Below, one piece after another: positions 26,412 to 34,578 of a stretch of 64,000 nucleotides of DNA. Every line of letters starts with the position of its first letter. Position 1 is the first letter of the stretch. A program made the position numbers and the translations under genes. The stretch comes from Anaerolineae bacterium (GTDB taxonomy: Bacteria > Chloroflexota > Anaerolineae > Aggregatilineales > Phototrophicaceae), in contig JAJECX010000030.1 of NCBI GenBank assembly GCA_022821805.1, positions 50,780-114,779 of the forward strand. Direction: 5' to 3'. The notes beneath the pieces were generated by a model, which was not told the origin of the DNA, searched no databases, and was given only the letters and a program-made list of their open reading frames with translations.

Positions 26412-27831
26412 GCGCTTTCCCCGCCCGCCACTCCGCCATCGTTTTGCTGCCCTTGCTCTTGTTGCAGTGCGTACACAATAACTGCAAATTCTCGAAGTGA
26501 TCCGTCCCCCCGCGAGACTTGGGCAAGACGTGATCCACTTCCATCACCTTGAAGGGAAAATGCGTGTCGCAGCCGAGGCAGACGCCCTCCTGCTCGCCGT
26601 AGAGTCGATGGCGATGTGTGCGGTAATTGGGCAACTCGCCCAGGTCGGTGCGCTTGGGCAAGGTATCGACGACATTGGCGCCACCCCAGAGCGCGCCGCG
26701 ATCTTCGCTGATGCGCTCGTTGACCAGCTTGACCGCCAGCGGCGACAGGTCGATGCCCGCCCATTGGCGTTCGAGGCGGTCGGCGGCGACCAGGGTGGTG
26801 GCGCAGCCGCAGAAGGGGTCGAAGACGATGTCGCCTTCATTGCTTGAGGCTTCGATAATTCGGTCCAGCAGGGCGATGGGCTTTTGGGTGGGGTAGCCGG
26901 TCTTTTCCTTTGACTGGGAAGATAAGGGCTTAATGTCGGCAACAAGTTCTTGCAACGGCACGCCCTTGGATAGATCCAGATAGCGTTTCAAGCCCGGTAC
27001 TTTCCCTTTCTTGGGCCAATATACTAGATTGGCGGCGTCGAGCAAATCCAGCCGCTCTTGCGTCGATTGCCGCGACAAGTCGTGGCCAGGATAGGCCCTC
27101 TTCAGTACTTTCATCGGCACTGCCCAATGTCGTCCCTTCTCACTTGGATTTACGTCACGCCATGACTTTCCTGAATCTCCATAGCGCAAGCCAGCCCCGG
27201 TTAAATCACCGACACGGAATCGTCCCGAATCGTCTTCATAGCGGTAGAACCTGTCAATGTAGTCTTGGTCATAGGGTTGATAGACTTTATTCCAGATGTA
27301 GTTGGCGCTCTTCGTATAGAACAGAATCGAGTCAAGGTTCGGACCCCAGCGCTTGGCAGAATTGTGTACGCTTGTCCGCTTCCAGACGATGTGGTTGCGA
27401 AAGTTCGCGCTGCCGAAAACGCTGTCCATCAACAGTTTCAAATAATGTCCTGCTGTCGCGTCGCAGTGCAGGTAGATACTCCCCGTCGGCTTGAGAATCC
27501 GCTCCATCTCAATCAGGCGCACCGCCATCATAATCAGATAGCTCATCATGCTTTTGCCGGAGGCGTTGCGCGCCGCCTCGATGACGCTGTAGGCGGCCGG
27601 GTTTCGGTCGGCTAATTCGCCGTGTTCGTGCACGTCAATATCGGAAAGCGTCCAGGTGTCTTTGAAGGCGGCGCCGGCGGCGATGGAACCGATGGGGGCG
27701 GCGTAATCCTGATTCGAGTTGAAGGGCGGGTCGAGGTAGATGAGGTCAATGCACTCGGCGTTTATCCCGCGCATTACGTGCAGGTTGTCGCCCACCCAGA
27801 CGGTGCGGTTTGTGAAGTTAGCTTGCGCCAT
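26404..27831 (-). CDS. DNA methyltransferase fused to a C-terminal HNH nuclease
   Basis: 475 aa from ATG 27831; upstream extension rejected as low-complexity Arg-rich sequence. Motif IV YLDPPFNSN (about residues 32-40) precedes motif I VFDPFCGCATT (about 336-346), the beta-class order. After residue 410 comes a zinc-type HNH domain: CxxC at 418/421, VDHVLPKSRGG, ENLQLL, and CTHCN at 453-457. One polypeptide could both modify and cut DNA. It could be a self-contained modification/nicking enzyme or a solitary methylase with an appended nuclease. No separate R gene is adjacent. Confidence 0.88.
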   Translation of the reverse strand: MAQANFTNRTVWVGDNLHVMRGINAECIDLIYLDPPFNSNQDYAAPIGSIAAGAAFKDTWTLSDIDVHEHGELADRNPAAYSVIEAARNASGKSMMSYLIMMAVRLIEMERILKPTGSIYLHCDATAGHYLKLLMDSVFGSANFRNHIVWKRTSVHNSAKRWGPNLDSILFYTKSANYIWNKVYQPYDQDYIDRFYRYEDDSGRFRVGDLTGAGLRYGDSGKSWRDVNPSEKGRHWAVPMKVLKRAYPGHDLSRQSTQERLDLLDAANLVYWPKKGKVPGLKRYLDLSKGVPLQELVADIKPLSSQSKEKTGYPTQKPIALLDRIIEASSNEGDIVFDPFCGCATTLVAADRLERQWAGIDLSPLAVKLVNERISEDRGALWGGANVVDTLPKRTDLGELPNYRTHRHRLYGEQEGVCLGCDTHFPFKVMEVDHVLPKSRGGTDHFENLQLLCTHCNKSKGSKTMAEWRAGKALN

Positions 27832-27883
27832 GTTGAGACTGTAAATGCTGTGGGCGGGGCTGTACAGGGGGATTGCATAGAAA

Positions 27884-27908
27884 GGGCGATTCACGGAATC
27901 GCTCCTAC
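27884..27908 (-). repeat. GTAG-headed palindrome (reverse orientation)
   Basis: GGGCGATT, loop CACGG, AATCGC, then TCCTAC. It overlaps the 3-prime end of the M42 peptidase gene by 4 nt. The GTAG head lies on the minus strand. Confidence 0.65.
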
Positions 27909-28999
27909 AAGATGCCGGAGATGAAGGCTGGGATCCAATGCGCCGCGGAGACGATATCCGCAAGCGCCGCCGTCTCCTCGGTCGTATGCGTGTTCGCCAC
28001 AATGACGCCACTCAAACCCAGGCAGCGCGCCCAGGCGCTGAGCAGCATATCATCGCTGCGCGAGACATAACTGTAATTCAGCCGCACCGTGCCGGTCCGC
28101 GCTTCGTTGACCTGCGCCGCCAGCGATTCCGCCATAGCCTGATAATCCAGCGGCACAACCGAGCCGCGCCCATCGCCGGAGACAAAAGCATGCGACGCGC
28201 CCACGCCCAAGATGTGACCGGCTGTTTCGTCGATGTTGTGCCCATCGATATTGATGAAGCCGAGGCGCGGCTGCTCGCTTGCCTTCGCCAGACGCGCTGC
28301 CCCCTGCCCAAAGAGGCCAATCGGCGGACCCTCTTCCTGGTCGGTGAAGGCGAAGAGGATGCGGCGGTCAGTGATGGCTTCCGCGGCGTATTCCTTTAGC
28401 GCGCGGGCGGAAAGCAAGGCGACCAGAACGCCGATGGCGTTATCCAATCCCGTGCCAATCACCAGCCCATCGCGCAGTTGGGGCGCTGCCCGCATCATCA
28501 CGGTGTCGCCCGCGCGCAATTCGCCGCTTTCGGCCTGAAAGCGGATGCGGCATTCATCGCCGTCGTCTTTCTCGAAGCGCATTTTGCCCCGCGCCGTGAT
28601 AGTCACGCGCCCCTCGATGTACCGCAGCGCAGCCGCCTCGCAGACATAGCCGTCACCAGGCGCGCGGATGGCGCAGAGCGGATACAAGGTCGCTTCCGCC
28701 AGGCGGCGCAGGCGGAAGCAGGGACGGTCCATGTGCGCAGTCACCAACAGGTCCAGAGGCGCGCCGGGATCGCCAAGCTCAACGGTCAAGTTGCCGGTTG
28801 ATCCGAAAGGCGCGCAGTTCAAGCCTAGCTCGTCCGCGAGCGCGATGATGACCTCGCCCACCGTCCCTGGCAGCGCGCAACTGTTTGCCGGCGCGGGCGC
28901 ATCGAGCAGGCGGGAGAGGCTGCTATAGATCGCCTCGGGCGCCACGGTTGGGTCGGCGCTGATATGGGAGAGCAGATTCTCGACTCGCGAAACTGTCAT
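27905..28999 (-). CDS. M42-family metallo-aminopeptidase
   Basis: 364 aa from ATG 28999 (GTG 29011 adds 4 residues; neither has a strong ribosome site). Two-metal peptidase ligands are visible: TAHMD (His89, Asp91), GTGLDNAIG, FTDQEEGPPIG, NIDGHNIDE and the late NTHTTEE. The M42 family comprises cytosolic tetrahedral aminopeptidases and endoglucanase-M-like enzymes. Transcribed in the same direction as the methyltransferase gene downstream, but with a 73-nt gap holding a palindrome. Confidence 0.85.
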   Translation of the reverse strand: MTVSRVENLLSHISADPTVAPEAIYSSLSRLLDAPAPANSCALPGTVGEVIIALADELGLNCAPFGSTGNLTVELGDPGAPLDLLVTAHMDRPCFRLRRLAEATLYPLCAIRAPGDGYVCEAAALRYIEGRVTITARGKMRFEKDDGDECRIRFQAESGELRAGDTVMMRAAPQLRDGLVIGTGLDNAIGVLVALLSARALKEYAAEAITDRRILFAFTDQEEGPPIGLFGQGAARLAKASEQPRLGFINIDGHNIDETAGHILGVGASHAFVSGDGRGSVVPLDYQAMAESLAAQVNEARTGTVRLNYSYVSRSDDMLLSAWARCLGLSGVIVANTHTTEETAALADIVSAAHWIPAFISGIL

Positions 29000-29050
29000 A
29001 GCTATGCGCACCGGAGATTATTGCGGTCACGGACAGGCCAAGGCTTCGCA

Positions 29051-29094
29051 GGGGCGACTGACCCGCTGTGTCTACGCGCGGCTGTGAGTCGCCC
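29051..29094. repeat. REP-like palindrome split by a mini-hairpin insertion
   Basis: Left arm GGGGCGACT (29051-29059) and right part CTGTGAGTCGCCC (29082-29094) would join to GGGGCGACT-CTGTG-AGTCGCCC, the same design as 14573-14597. They are separated by 22 nt that contain mini-hairpin copy 4. Confidence 0.7.
29063..29081 (-). repeat. Mini-hairpin copy 4 (stem CCGC/GCGG)
   Basis: CCGC, loop TGTGTCTACGC (one change from the consensus complement), GCGG. It is nested in a REP-like palindrome. Confidence 0.75.
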
Positions 29095-29122
29095 GTCATA
29101 AGCGCGCCGCTACACGGTCCTT

Positions 29123-30055
29123 TCAATTGGACAGCGCATCAACAAAAAGCGCATATACGCCATCGGTATCCAGCGCCTGGATGATATTGACATTGGGCGC
29201 CTCCCCGCTGATGCCGGTGTAATCGATGACGGTCTGGCCCCGCGTATGCTCGCCGTTTAGCTCGACCCTAGTGTAGAACTTGCCGCTCTGGCAAATCAGA
29301 TCGGGACGCAGCGTAATCGCCATCGCCAGCGGATCGGGCAGCAGATAGGCGGGCCTTCCGTAGGTCTTTTGCAGCCGCTCCGCCGTCTCCTTCGAGATTG
29401 CGCGGAAGAAGCGACCATTGACCGTGTCGATGGCGCAAAGGGCGTTGAATTGGTCCCAAGGGAAGCCGTGCGCCAGGGTCGTCTCCCAGCTTAGCATGGT
29501 CGCGTCGGCGAATGCGGCCAGCGTGATGGCGGCCGCTTCCGGGTCGGTCCAGATATTGTATTCGGCGGTGACGATCGGCGTGTTGCCCTGCGCGGCGATC
29601 GTCCCGCCCATGAAGACGAATTGTTTGATCCGCGCCGGGAACGCGGGATCGAGACGGACGGCGGCGGCGATATTGGTCAAGGGACCGAGCGCGATCAGCG
29701 TCAGCTCGCCTTCATGCTCGCGCGAGAGACGAAGCAGCGCGAGGACGGCGTGCTCGTCTTCAATGGCGCGGCTGAGGGCGGGGCGGTCGTGGAAATTGCC
29801 CAAACCATCGCCACCATGAAATTCGGCGGCATCCTCCCATTGCGAAATCAGCGGACGGTCGATGCCGGCGTAGACCGGAACATCGCGCCCCATGATCTCG
29901 AGGATGGTCAGCACATTGGGATTGACCTGGCGGATATGCACATTGCCGGTCAAGGTGGTGATGGCAAGCGCATCGACGCCCGGATGCGTCAGCGCAAGCA
30001 TGATCGCTTGGGCGTCGTCCACGCCGGCGTCGGTGTCTATGATGAGTTTCATCAT
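29123..30055 (-). CDS. Inosine/uridine-preferring nucleoside hydrolase
   Basis: 310 aa from ATG 30055 (an adjacent ATG at 30052 is equivalent). The calcium-binding motif IDTDAGVDDAQAI near the N-terminus and the VFMGGTIAAQGN, AEYNIWTDPEAA segments define the family, which hydrolyses the N-glycosidic bond of nucleosides to base plus ribose. A second member lies at 44995, so nucleoside salvage is doubly represented, in keeping with the BMP-type transporter in between. Confidence 0.9.
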   Translation of the reverse strand: MMKLIIDTDAGVDDAQAIMLALTHPGVDALAITTLTGNVHIRQVNPNVLTILEIMGRDVPVYAGIDRPLISQWEDAAEFHGGDGLGNFHDRPALSRAIEDEHAVLALLRLSREHEGELTLIALGPLTNIAAAVRLDPAFPARIKQFVFMGGTIAAQGNTPIVTAEYNIWTDPEAAAITLAAFADATMLSWETTLAHGFPWDQFNALCAIDTVNGRFFRAISKETAERLQKTYGRPAYLLPDPLAMAITLRPDLICQSGKFYTRVELNGEHTRGQTVIDYTGISGEAPNVNIIQALDTDGVYALFVDALSN

Positions 30056-30326
30056 GTAGAAGGTCTTCTCCACTTCGTCAACTTCGGCAGAGCGATGTAG
30101 AGCGCAGTATAGCATGGATAAGCCATGGCAGAGTCGGGCGGTGGCAGCGTCTTCCCACGAAATCAAGCGCCTGCGGAATCTGCGACCGACTCATATATAG
30201 ATATAAAGCCTAAGTATATAATGAAATCCATTGTGCATAATATATAAATCTATCTAAAATTTTGAGAATACTCCGCTCTATGGGTGAATGTGATGAGAGG
30301 TATCACTTATCGAGGAGGGTAGTTAC
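30056..30326. promoter_or_regulatory. AT-rich divergent regulatory region
   Basis: TTGTGC (30231-30236), 18-nt spacer, TAAAAT (30255-30260) is a plausible promoter for the secreted-protein gene. A dyad GTGAT - 7 nt - ATCAC (30290-30306) lies between it and the ribosome site and could bind a regulator. The stretch from about 30185 is far more AT-rich than the surrounding DNA. Confidence 0.5.
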
Positions 30327-30692
30327 ATGATGAAGCGGCTTGGGAGATTTGTGTTGGCAGGCATATTGATCATCCCAGTTGTGTTGGCATTCCTTGTCGT
30401 ACCCGTATTGGCGGAGCCAGATGGAGCGGATCCCATCCCCACGCAACAGCAAAATGTCATATTCAAGAAGTATGTCTACTGTTCGGCCTGGGCGGCGGGC
30501 GCTGGCATAACAACAAAATCGGCGCTCTATTACCATCAGTTCGGCTGGTACTACTTTCACCGCACCGAGGTCGATTATCAGTATGACATCACACCCTTCA
30601 TGTCCCCCGGCTATAAGGCGGATGCAGCGAAGGTATCTGTGTGGGTCAAAGGCGGCGGCATAACCTACGCTTCCAAAACCTGCTACGCCTAA
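30327..30692 (+). CDS. Small secreted two-cysteine protein, unknown function
   Basis: 121 aa from ATG 30327 with a strong GGAGGG 8 nt upstream. A Sec signal peptide (MMKRLGRFVLAGILIIPVVL and on) ends at VLA-EPD, cleavage after residue 29. The mature 92 residues are aromatic and beta-rich (YYHQFGWYYFH) with two cysteines, Cys52 and Cys119, likely joined. I recognise no family. Size and export suggest a bacteriocin-like or surface protein, but no immunity or transporter gene is adjacent. It has its own promoter region and terminator-like hairpin. Confidence 0.65.
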   Translation: MMKRLGRFVLAGILIIPVVLAFLVVPVLAEPDGADPIPTQQQNVIFKKYVYCSAWAAGAGITTKSALYYHQFGWYYFHRTEVDYQYDITPFMSPGYKADAAKVSVWVKGGGITYASKTCYA

Positions 30693-30716
30693 AACGATTT
30701 CGCATCAGCCACTTTA

Positions 30717-30755
30717 AGAGGCGGGATTGCCGGTGACAGCCCGTCTCTTGCTTTA
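30717..30755 (+). terminator. Terminator-like hairpin after the secreted-protein gene
   Basis: Stem AGAGGCGGG (30717-30725) with CCCGTCTCT (30740-30748), 8 of 9 Watson-Crick pairs plus one G-U, 14-nt loop, followed by TGCTTT. The U-run is weak. Confidence 0.45.
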
Positions 30756-30815
30756 CCGCCGCCTATCCGCATCCGCATTCGGGTCGGAAGTCTTGAAATG
30801 ATGCCGCGCTGCAGC

Positions 30816-30840
30816 GGGCGACCTGCTATGTCGCCCCTAC
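30816..30840 (-). repeat. GTAG-headed palindrome
   Basis: GGGCGACCT, short loop, ATGTCGCCCCTAC. GTAG head on the minus strand. It lies between the secreted-protein gene and the GT39-like gene. Confidence 0.65.
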
Positions 30841-30864
30841 GGATTTCAACCGCTATAAAGTACG

Positions 30865-30873
30865 TGCTAGAAT
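30865..30873 (+). promoter_or_regulatory. Extended -10 promoter for the GT39-like gene
   Basis: TGC then TAGAAT (30868-30873), 27 nt before GTG 30901. The -35 region is weak. Confidence 0.4.
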
Positions 30874-30900
30874 GATTGGCGCGCATTGTTCTGAAAGGCT

Positions 30901-32676
30901 GTGGAATTGAATCCGCCACGCGATTGGCGAGCGCTGCCCCTGAGTTGGCTCCTGCCGGCTCTGTTCACTCTGGTCGGGCTGGCCTATCTCTACGCCGCGC
31001 CTAACTTTGAAGCGTCCGACACCGCGCAGCACGTCGGCATGATCAAGTTTATCGCCGAGACTGGAGCGCTGCCGGTCCAATCGGGCGACCACAATGAGCT
31101 ATACGGCCAGGAAGCCAGCCAGCCGCCGCTCTACTACCTCATCATGGCGGCGGTCTGGAATGCTTTCGATACGTCCGACTTTGAGGCGCGCTACCTGCCA
31201 AGTCCATTTACCGTGATTGGCGATACCTCGGGCTTCGGCAATCGCAATTTGGTCATCTACAAGCAGCCCTATCCGCCGGATTTGCATGGCTCATCGCTGG
31301 CGCTATACGCGATTCGCGCTTTGACGCTGGGCATGGGCGCGCTGACGGCCTGGGCGGTTTATCAGTCGGCGCGTGTCGTAATGCCGGACGAGTCGGGCAT
31401 CGCCGTCCTGGCGGCTTCGCTCACCGCGTTCAATCCGCAGTTTCTCTTCATCAGCGCTTCCGCCAGCAACGACGCCCTGGTGAATATGCTGGCGGCGCTC
31501 ATCGCCTGGCGCATGCTGATCATGCTGCGCGATGGCTTCGAGGCGAGGCGGGACTTGGCGCTGGCTCTGCTGATTGCGCTGGCGTCGCTGACCAAACTGA
31601 GCGGCTTGGTTTTGGGCGGGGCGGTGGCGCTGGCGGCGATATGGCTATTGATCCGCCGACGCGACCGGCGCGGATTTCTCCGCCTTGCCGGCATGATCTT
31701 GATCGCGTTTTTGCTCATCGCCGGCTGGTGGTACGCGCGCAATCTGGCGCTCTATGGCGAACCCTTCGGGACCAGCGCCATGCTCGACTTTTTTGGGCGT
31801 CGTTCCACCACCTTTGAACGCCTGTTTCGCGAGGAGTTTCACGGCTTGCGCGTCAGCTATTGGGCGGTTTTCGGCGCTTTTAATACCGTTGCGCACAACC
31901 TTTTCTATCAGGTAATGGACGCGCTCGCCTTGCTCGGCGCTGGCGGACTGCTCCTGTTTGCGGCTCGCAACAGGCGCTCAGCCAATACGATGACGGCGCT
32001 GGCTTTTCTGGCGCTGCTGCTGGCGCTGGGCGCCGGCTCGCTTATCGCCTGGAGCTTGCAGACCTGGGCCAGCACCGGACGGCTGCTCTTCCCTTATATC
32101 ACCTCAGCCAGCCTGCTGCTCGCGCTTGGCATCCATGCGCTGCGCATCCCCAAGCTGCTGATCATCGCGCCCCTGCTGGCATTCAGTCTGCTTGCGCCCT
32201 TCATTTACATCATGCCCAATTACGATCATCCTCCAGCGGTGGATCGCCTTCCCCAAAGCGCCGCGCCCGCCGATGCGCGCTGGGGCGACCTGCGCTTGAC
32301 CGCCTACGAAATCCCGCCAGCGCAAATCTGGAGCGCGGGTGATGCTATCCCGGTCACGCTTTATTGGCGCGTCCATGAGCAATCGCCGCTGGCATACGCG
32401 CTGGTATTGAGTTTGGTTGACGAGGACGACAATGTGATCACGGAGTTCGAGACCTGGCCCGGCTGGGGCACGATGCCGCATCCCTGGATGACGCTGCATA
32501 CCAACTATCGCGATGACTACATCATGCAAGTACCGGCGAATGCGGCGCCGACGGGCGAGTTGTCGCTGGAGATTCGCTGGTACGTCTTTCCCGATGGGCC
32601 GGACTTGGCAGCGGTCACGGAGTCGGGCGAGGATCTGGAAAGTTTGCGGCTGGCGTTGGGTAGCGTCAACAGCTAA
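30901..32676 (+). CDS. GT39/ArnT-like membrane glycosyltransferase
   Basis: 591 aa from GTG 30901 (AAAGG shortly upstream; TTG 30907 possible). An N-terminal membrane span (LPALFTLVGLAYLYAA) is followed by a loop with ASDTAQHVGM and ASQPPLYYLIMA, typical of the dolichyl-phosphate-mannose/ArnT superfamily, where an acidic residue in this first loop is catalytic. About ten more hydrophobic segments follow, then a C-terminal soluble extracytoplasmic domain of roughly 150 residues. It probably moves a sugar from a polyprenyl carrier to a surface acceptor. Apparently monocistronic. Confidence 0.82.
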   Translation: MELNPPRDWRALPLSWLLPALFTLVGLAYLYAAPNFEASDTAQHVGMIKFIAETGALPVQSGDHNELYGQEASQPPLYYLIMAAVWNAFDTSDFEARYLPSPFTVIGDTSGFGNRNLVIYKQPYPPDLHGSSLALYAIRALTLGMGALTAWAVYQSARVVMPDESGIAVLAASLTAFNPQFLFISASASNDALVNMLAALIAWRMLIMLRDGFEARRDLALALLIALASLTKLSGLVLGGAVALAAIWLLIRRRDRRGFLRLAGMILIAFLLIAGWWYARNLALYGEPFGTSAMLDFFGRRSTTFERLFREEFHGLRVSYWAVFGAFNTVAHNLFYQVMDALALLGAGGLLLFAARNRRSANTMTALAFLALLLALGAGSLIAWSLQTWASTGRLLFPYITSASLLLALGIHALRIPKLLIIAPLLAFSLLAPFIYIMPNYDHPPAVDRLPQSAAPADARWGDLRLTAYEIPPAQIWSAGDAIPVTLYWRVHEQSPLAYALVLSLVDEDDNVITEFETWPGWGTMPHPWMTLHTNYRDDYIMQVPANAAPTGELSLEIRWYVFPDGPDLAAVTESGEDLESLRLALGSVNS

Positions 32677-32818
32677 CCGCCGAGTAAGCAGAGTCGGCAG
32701 AGGTCACTGAGAACCTGGATGTACGGGCGATTATGTGAATTCCCCTTTGGCGACAAATGGCCGGGATGCGCGCGACAATAGGGTCGCCGCTTCGTTATTC
32801 CTGTCGTGGGGACAAGTT

Positions 32819-32847
32819 TTGCCGAATCCTAGCGCGCTGGTTATAAT
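32819..32847 (+). promoter_or_regulatory. Promoter of the BMP binding-protein gene
   Basis: TTGCCG (32819-32824), 17-nt spacer, perfect TATAAT (32842-32847). It gives a leader of about 45 nt with GGAGG just before ATG 32900. Confidence 0.65.
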
Positions 32848-32899
32848 AGCGGCATCAGAATGCTATCTGATTTGACACATAATTTGACGGAGGCAAGAA

Positions 32900-34048
32900 A
32901 TGAATAAGCTACGTCTTTTGCTCGCAGCGATGCTTGTATTCCTGCTGGCTTTCAGCGCCGTCGCCCAGGACGAGCCGCTCAAGGTCGTCTCGGTGATCAA
33001 CGGCACGCTCGGCGACAAATCCTTCTTTGATAGCGCCCAGCGCGGCATGGACGCTATCGCCGACGAATACGATATCGAAATCGACACCGTCGAGCTCGGC
33101 ATCGACCCGGCTAATTGGGAACCGGGCTTGCTGGATGTCATGGCCGATACCGATTCCTACGACATCTTGATCGCCGGCACCTTCCAGATGATCGACTTTA
33201 TGGCGGCCAACGTCCACAACTATCCCGACAAGCATTTCATGTTCTATGACGCGCCGATGCCCTACGGCAATATGGATGTTTGCGTGGAGGGCTGCGCCAA
33301 CGTCTATTCGATGACCTACGCCCAGAATCAGGGTTCCTTCCTGGCTGGCGTCTATGCCGCCGCCATCACCACCAGCATGATGGAAGGCGCCAATGACGAC
33401 CCGATCATCGGCGCCGTCGGCGGGCAGCAGATCCCGGTGATCGACGACTTCATCGTCGGTTACGAGCAGGGCGCTTGCCTTGTCAATCCGGAATCGCAGA
33501 GCATCGTGCAATACGCCGGCAGCTGGAACGACCCGGCGCGCGGCAAGGAAATCACCTTGGCGATGTACGAGCAAGGCGCTGATATCGTCTTCCAGGTCGC
33601 TGGCGGCACCGGCGTCGGCGTTTTTGAAGCGGCGCAAGAGCAAGGTCACTTCGCCATCGGCGTCGACTCGGATCAGGCGAGCATCGTCGCCGAGACCGAT
33701 CCCGACCAAGCCGAGCGCATCTTGACATCCATGCTCAAGAATGTCGATAACTCCATCTTCCGCGCCATCACTCTCCACCTCGACGGCGAACTGCCCTACG
33801 GCTCGTCCGAGAGCCTGGGCATCCCCGAGGGCGGCGTCGGCTTGGCAAAGAATGAATTCTACGATATGGCCACCTCCGATGACATCAAGGCGATGGTTGA
33901 AGCGGCTGAAGCGGCTGTCGTCGCCGGCGATATCGAGGTCCAGACCGTCTTCACCAGCGAGGACATGATGGCGGCGGTCGGTACCGCTTGCGCTGATATG
34001 CCGACGGCGGGCATGAGCATCGACGACCTGATGATGGACGATATGTAG
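32900..34048 (+). CDS. BMP-family (Med/PnrA-like) nucleoside-binding protein
   Basis: 382 aa from ATG 32900, GGAGG upstream. A signal peptide (KLRLLLAAMLVFLLAFSAVA, then Q-DEP) leads a BMP domain with VISVINGTLGDKSFFDSA-like opening (seen as VSVINGTLGDKSFFDSAQRG), YDAPMPYG, QNQGSFLAGVYAA and VAGGTGVGVFEAA. The family binds purine nucleosides or related compounds for RbsA/YufO-type ABC importers. The matching ATPase and permeases lie at 36738-41432, beyond an intervening R-M pair. A C-terminal Met/Asp-rich tail (MSIDDLMMDDM) is unusual. Confidence 0.92.
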   Translation: MNKLRLLLAAMLVFLLAFSAVAQDEPLKVVSVINGTLGDKSFFDSAQRGMDAIADEYDIEIDTVELGIDPANWEPGLLDVMADTDSYDILIAGTFQMIDFMAANVHNYPDKHFMFYDAPMPYGNMDVCVEGCANVYSMTYAQNQGSFLAGVYAAAITTSMMEGANDDPIIGAVGGQQIPVIDDFIVGYEQGACLVNPESQSIVQYAGSWNDPARGKEITLAMYEQGADIVFQVAGGTGVGVFEAAQEQGHFAIGVDSDQASIVAETDPDQAERILTSMLKNVDNSIFRAITLHLDGELPYGSSESLGIPEGGVGLAKNEFYDMATSDDIKAMVEAAEAAVVAGDIEVQTVFTSEDMMAAVGTACADMPTAGMSIDDLMMDDM

Positions 34049-34050
34049 GT

Positions 34051-34082
34051 CGCCAGCGCGACGGCTGCGAGCTTTTTTTAAT
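34051..34082 (+). terminator. Possible terminator after the BMP gene
   Basis: A GTCGC/GCGAC stem shortly after the stop, then GGCTGCGAGC and seven Ts. The T-run is good but the stem is not directly adjacent to it. Termination here would separate the binding-protein transcript from the genes that follow. Confidence 0.35.
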
Positions 34083-34134
34083 TTCTTGGCAGGGTTGCGC
34101 GGTCAGTTTCCCTGCCCATCGCTGTTTGGAATCC

Positions 34135-34162
34135 GTAGGGGCGTTACCCGTAACGCCCTTAC
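34135..34162 (+). repeat. GTAG-headed palindrome
   Basis: GTAGGGGCGTTAC, loop CC, GTAACGCCCTTAC, almost perfect with 11-12 bp arms. It lies at the left border of the second R-M insertion. Confidence 0.7.
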
Positions 34163-34216
34163 GCGAATCCTGGCATTGACGCCCTTTCCCCTTTCCGATG
34201 CGCGGAGTACAGGTTG

Positions 34217-34474
34217 ATGGATAAGCCGCTGATGAAGGAATACCGGTACTTCCTCAGTATCGAAGATGAACTGGCGCGAGTGCACGATGGCAAACTCGTT
34301 GCCATAAAGGGGAAAGAAGTGCTCGGCATATTTGACAATTACGGGCAAGCCGTCAGCGCGCTGCGAGCGGACCATGAGTACGGCACGGTGCTCATGCAGC
34401 AGCTGCACAAAGATCCCGAGGCGCGCATCGCTATCATCAGCACACCCGGCATCGTGCCGGTATCGTACAAATGA
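34217..34474 (+). CDS. Small protein resembling DUF5678
   Basis: 85 aa from ATG 34217, GGAG 9 nt upstream. The pattern LARVHDGKLVAIKGKEVLGI followed by ALRADHEYGTVLMQQL and IISTPG resembles DUF5678 (small proteins with HxGK.VAI..G core). No membrane segment or signal is seen. It lies between the BMP gene and the R-M pair and may belong to the inserted segment. Function unknown. Confidence 0.55.
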   Translation: MDKPLMKEYRYFLSIEDELARVHDGKLVAIKGKEVLGIFDNYGQAVSALRADHEYGTVLMQQLHKDPEARIAIISTPGIVPVSYK

Positions 34475-34578
34475 ATCCTACACAATACAGCTTCACAGTA
34501 AAGTATAGCTCGACGCGAAACAGGCTTGTTTCGTGACGATTAGCTCTCCGTTTGGTCAACCGGCGAGAAGCATGTGTT

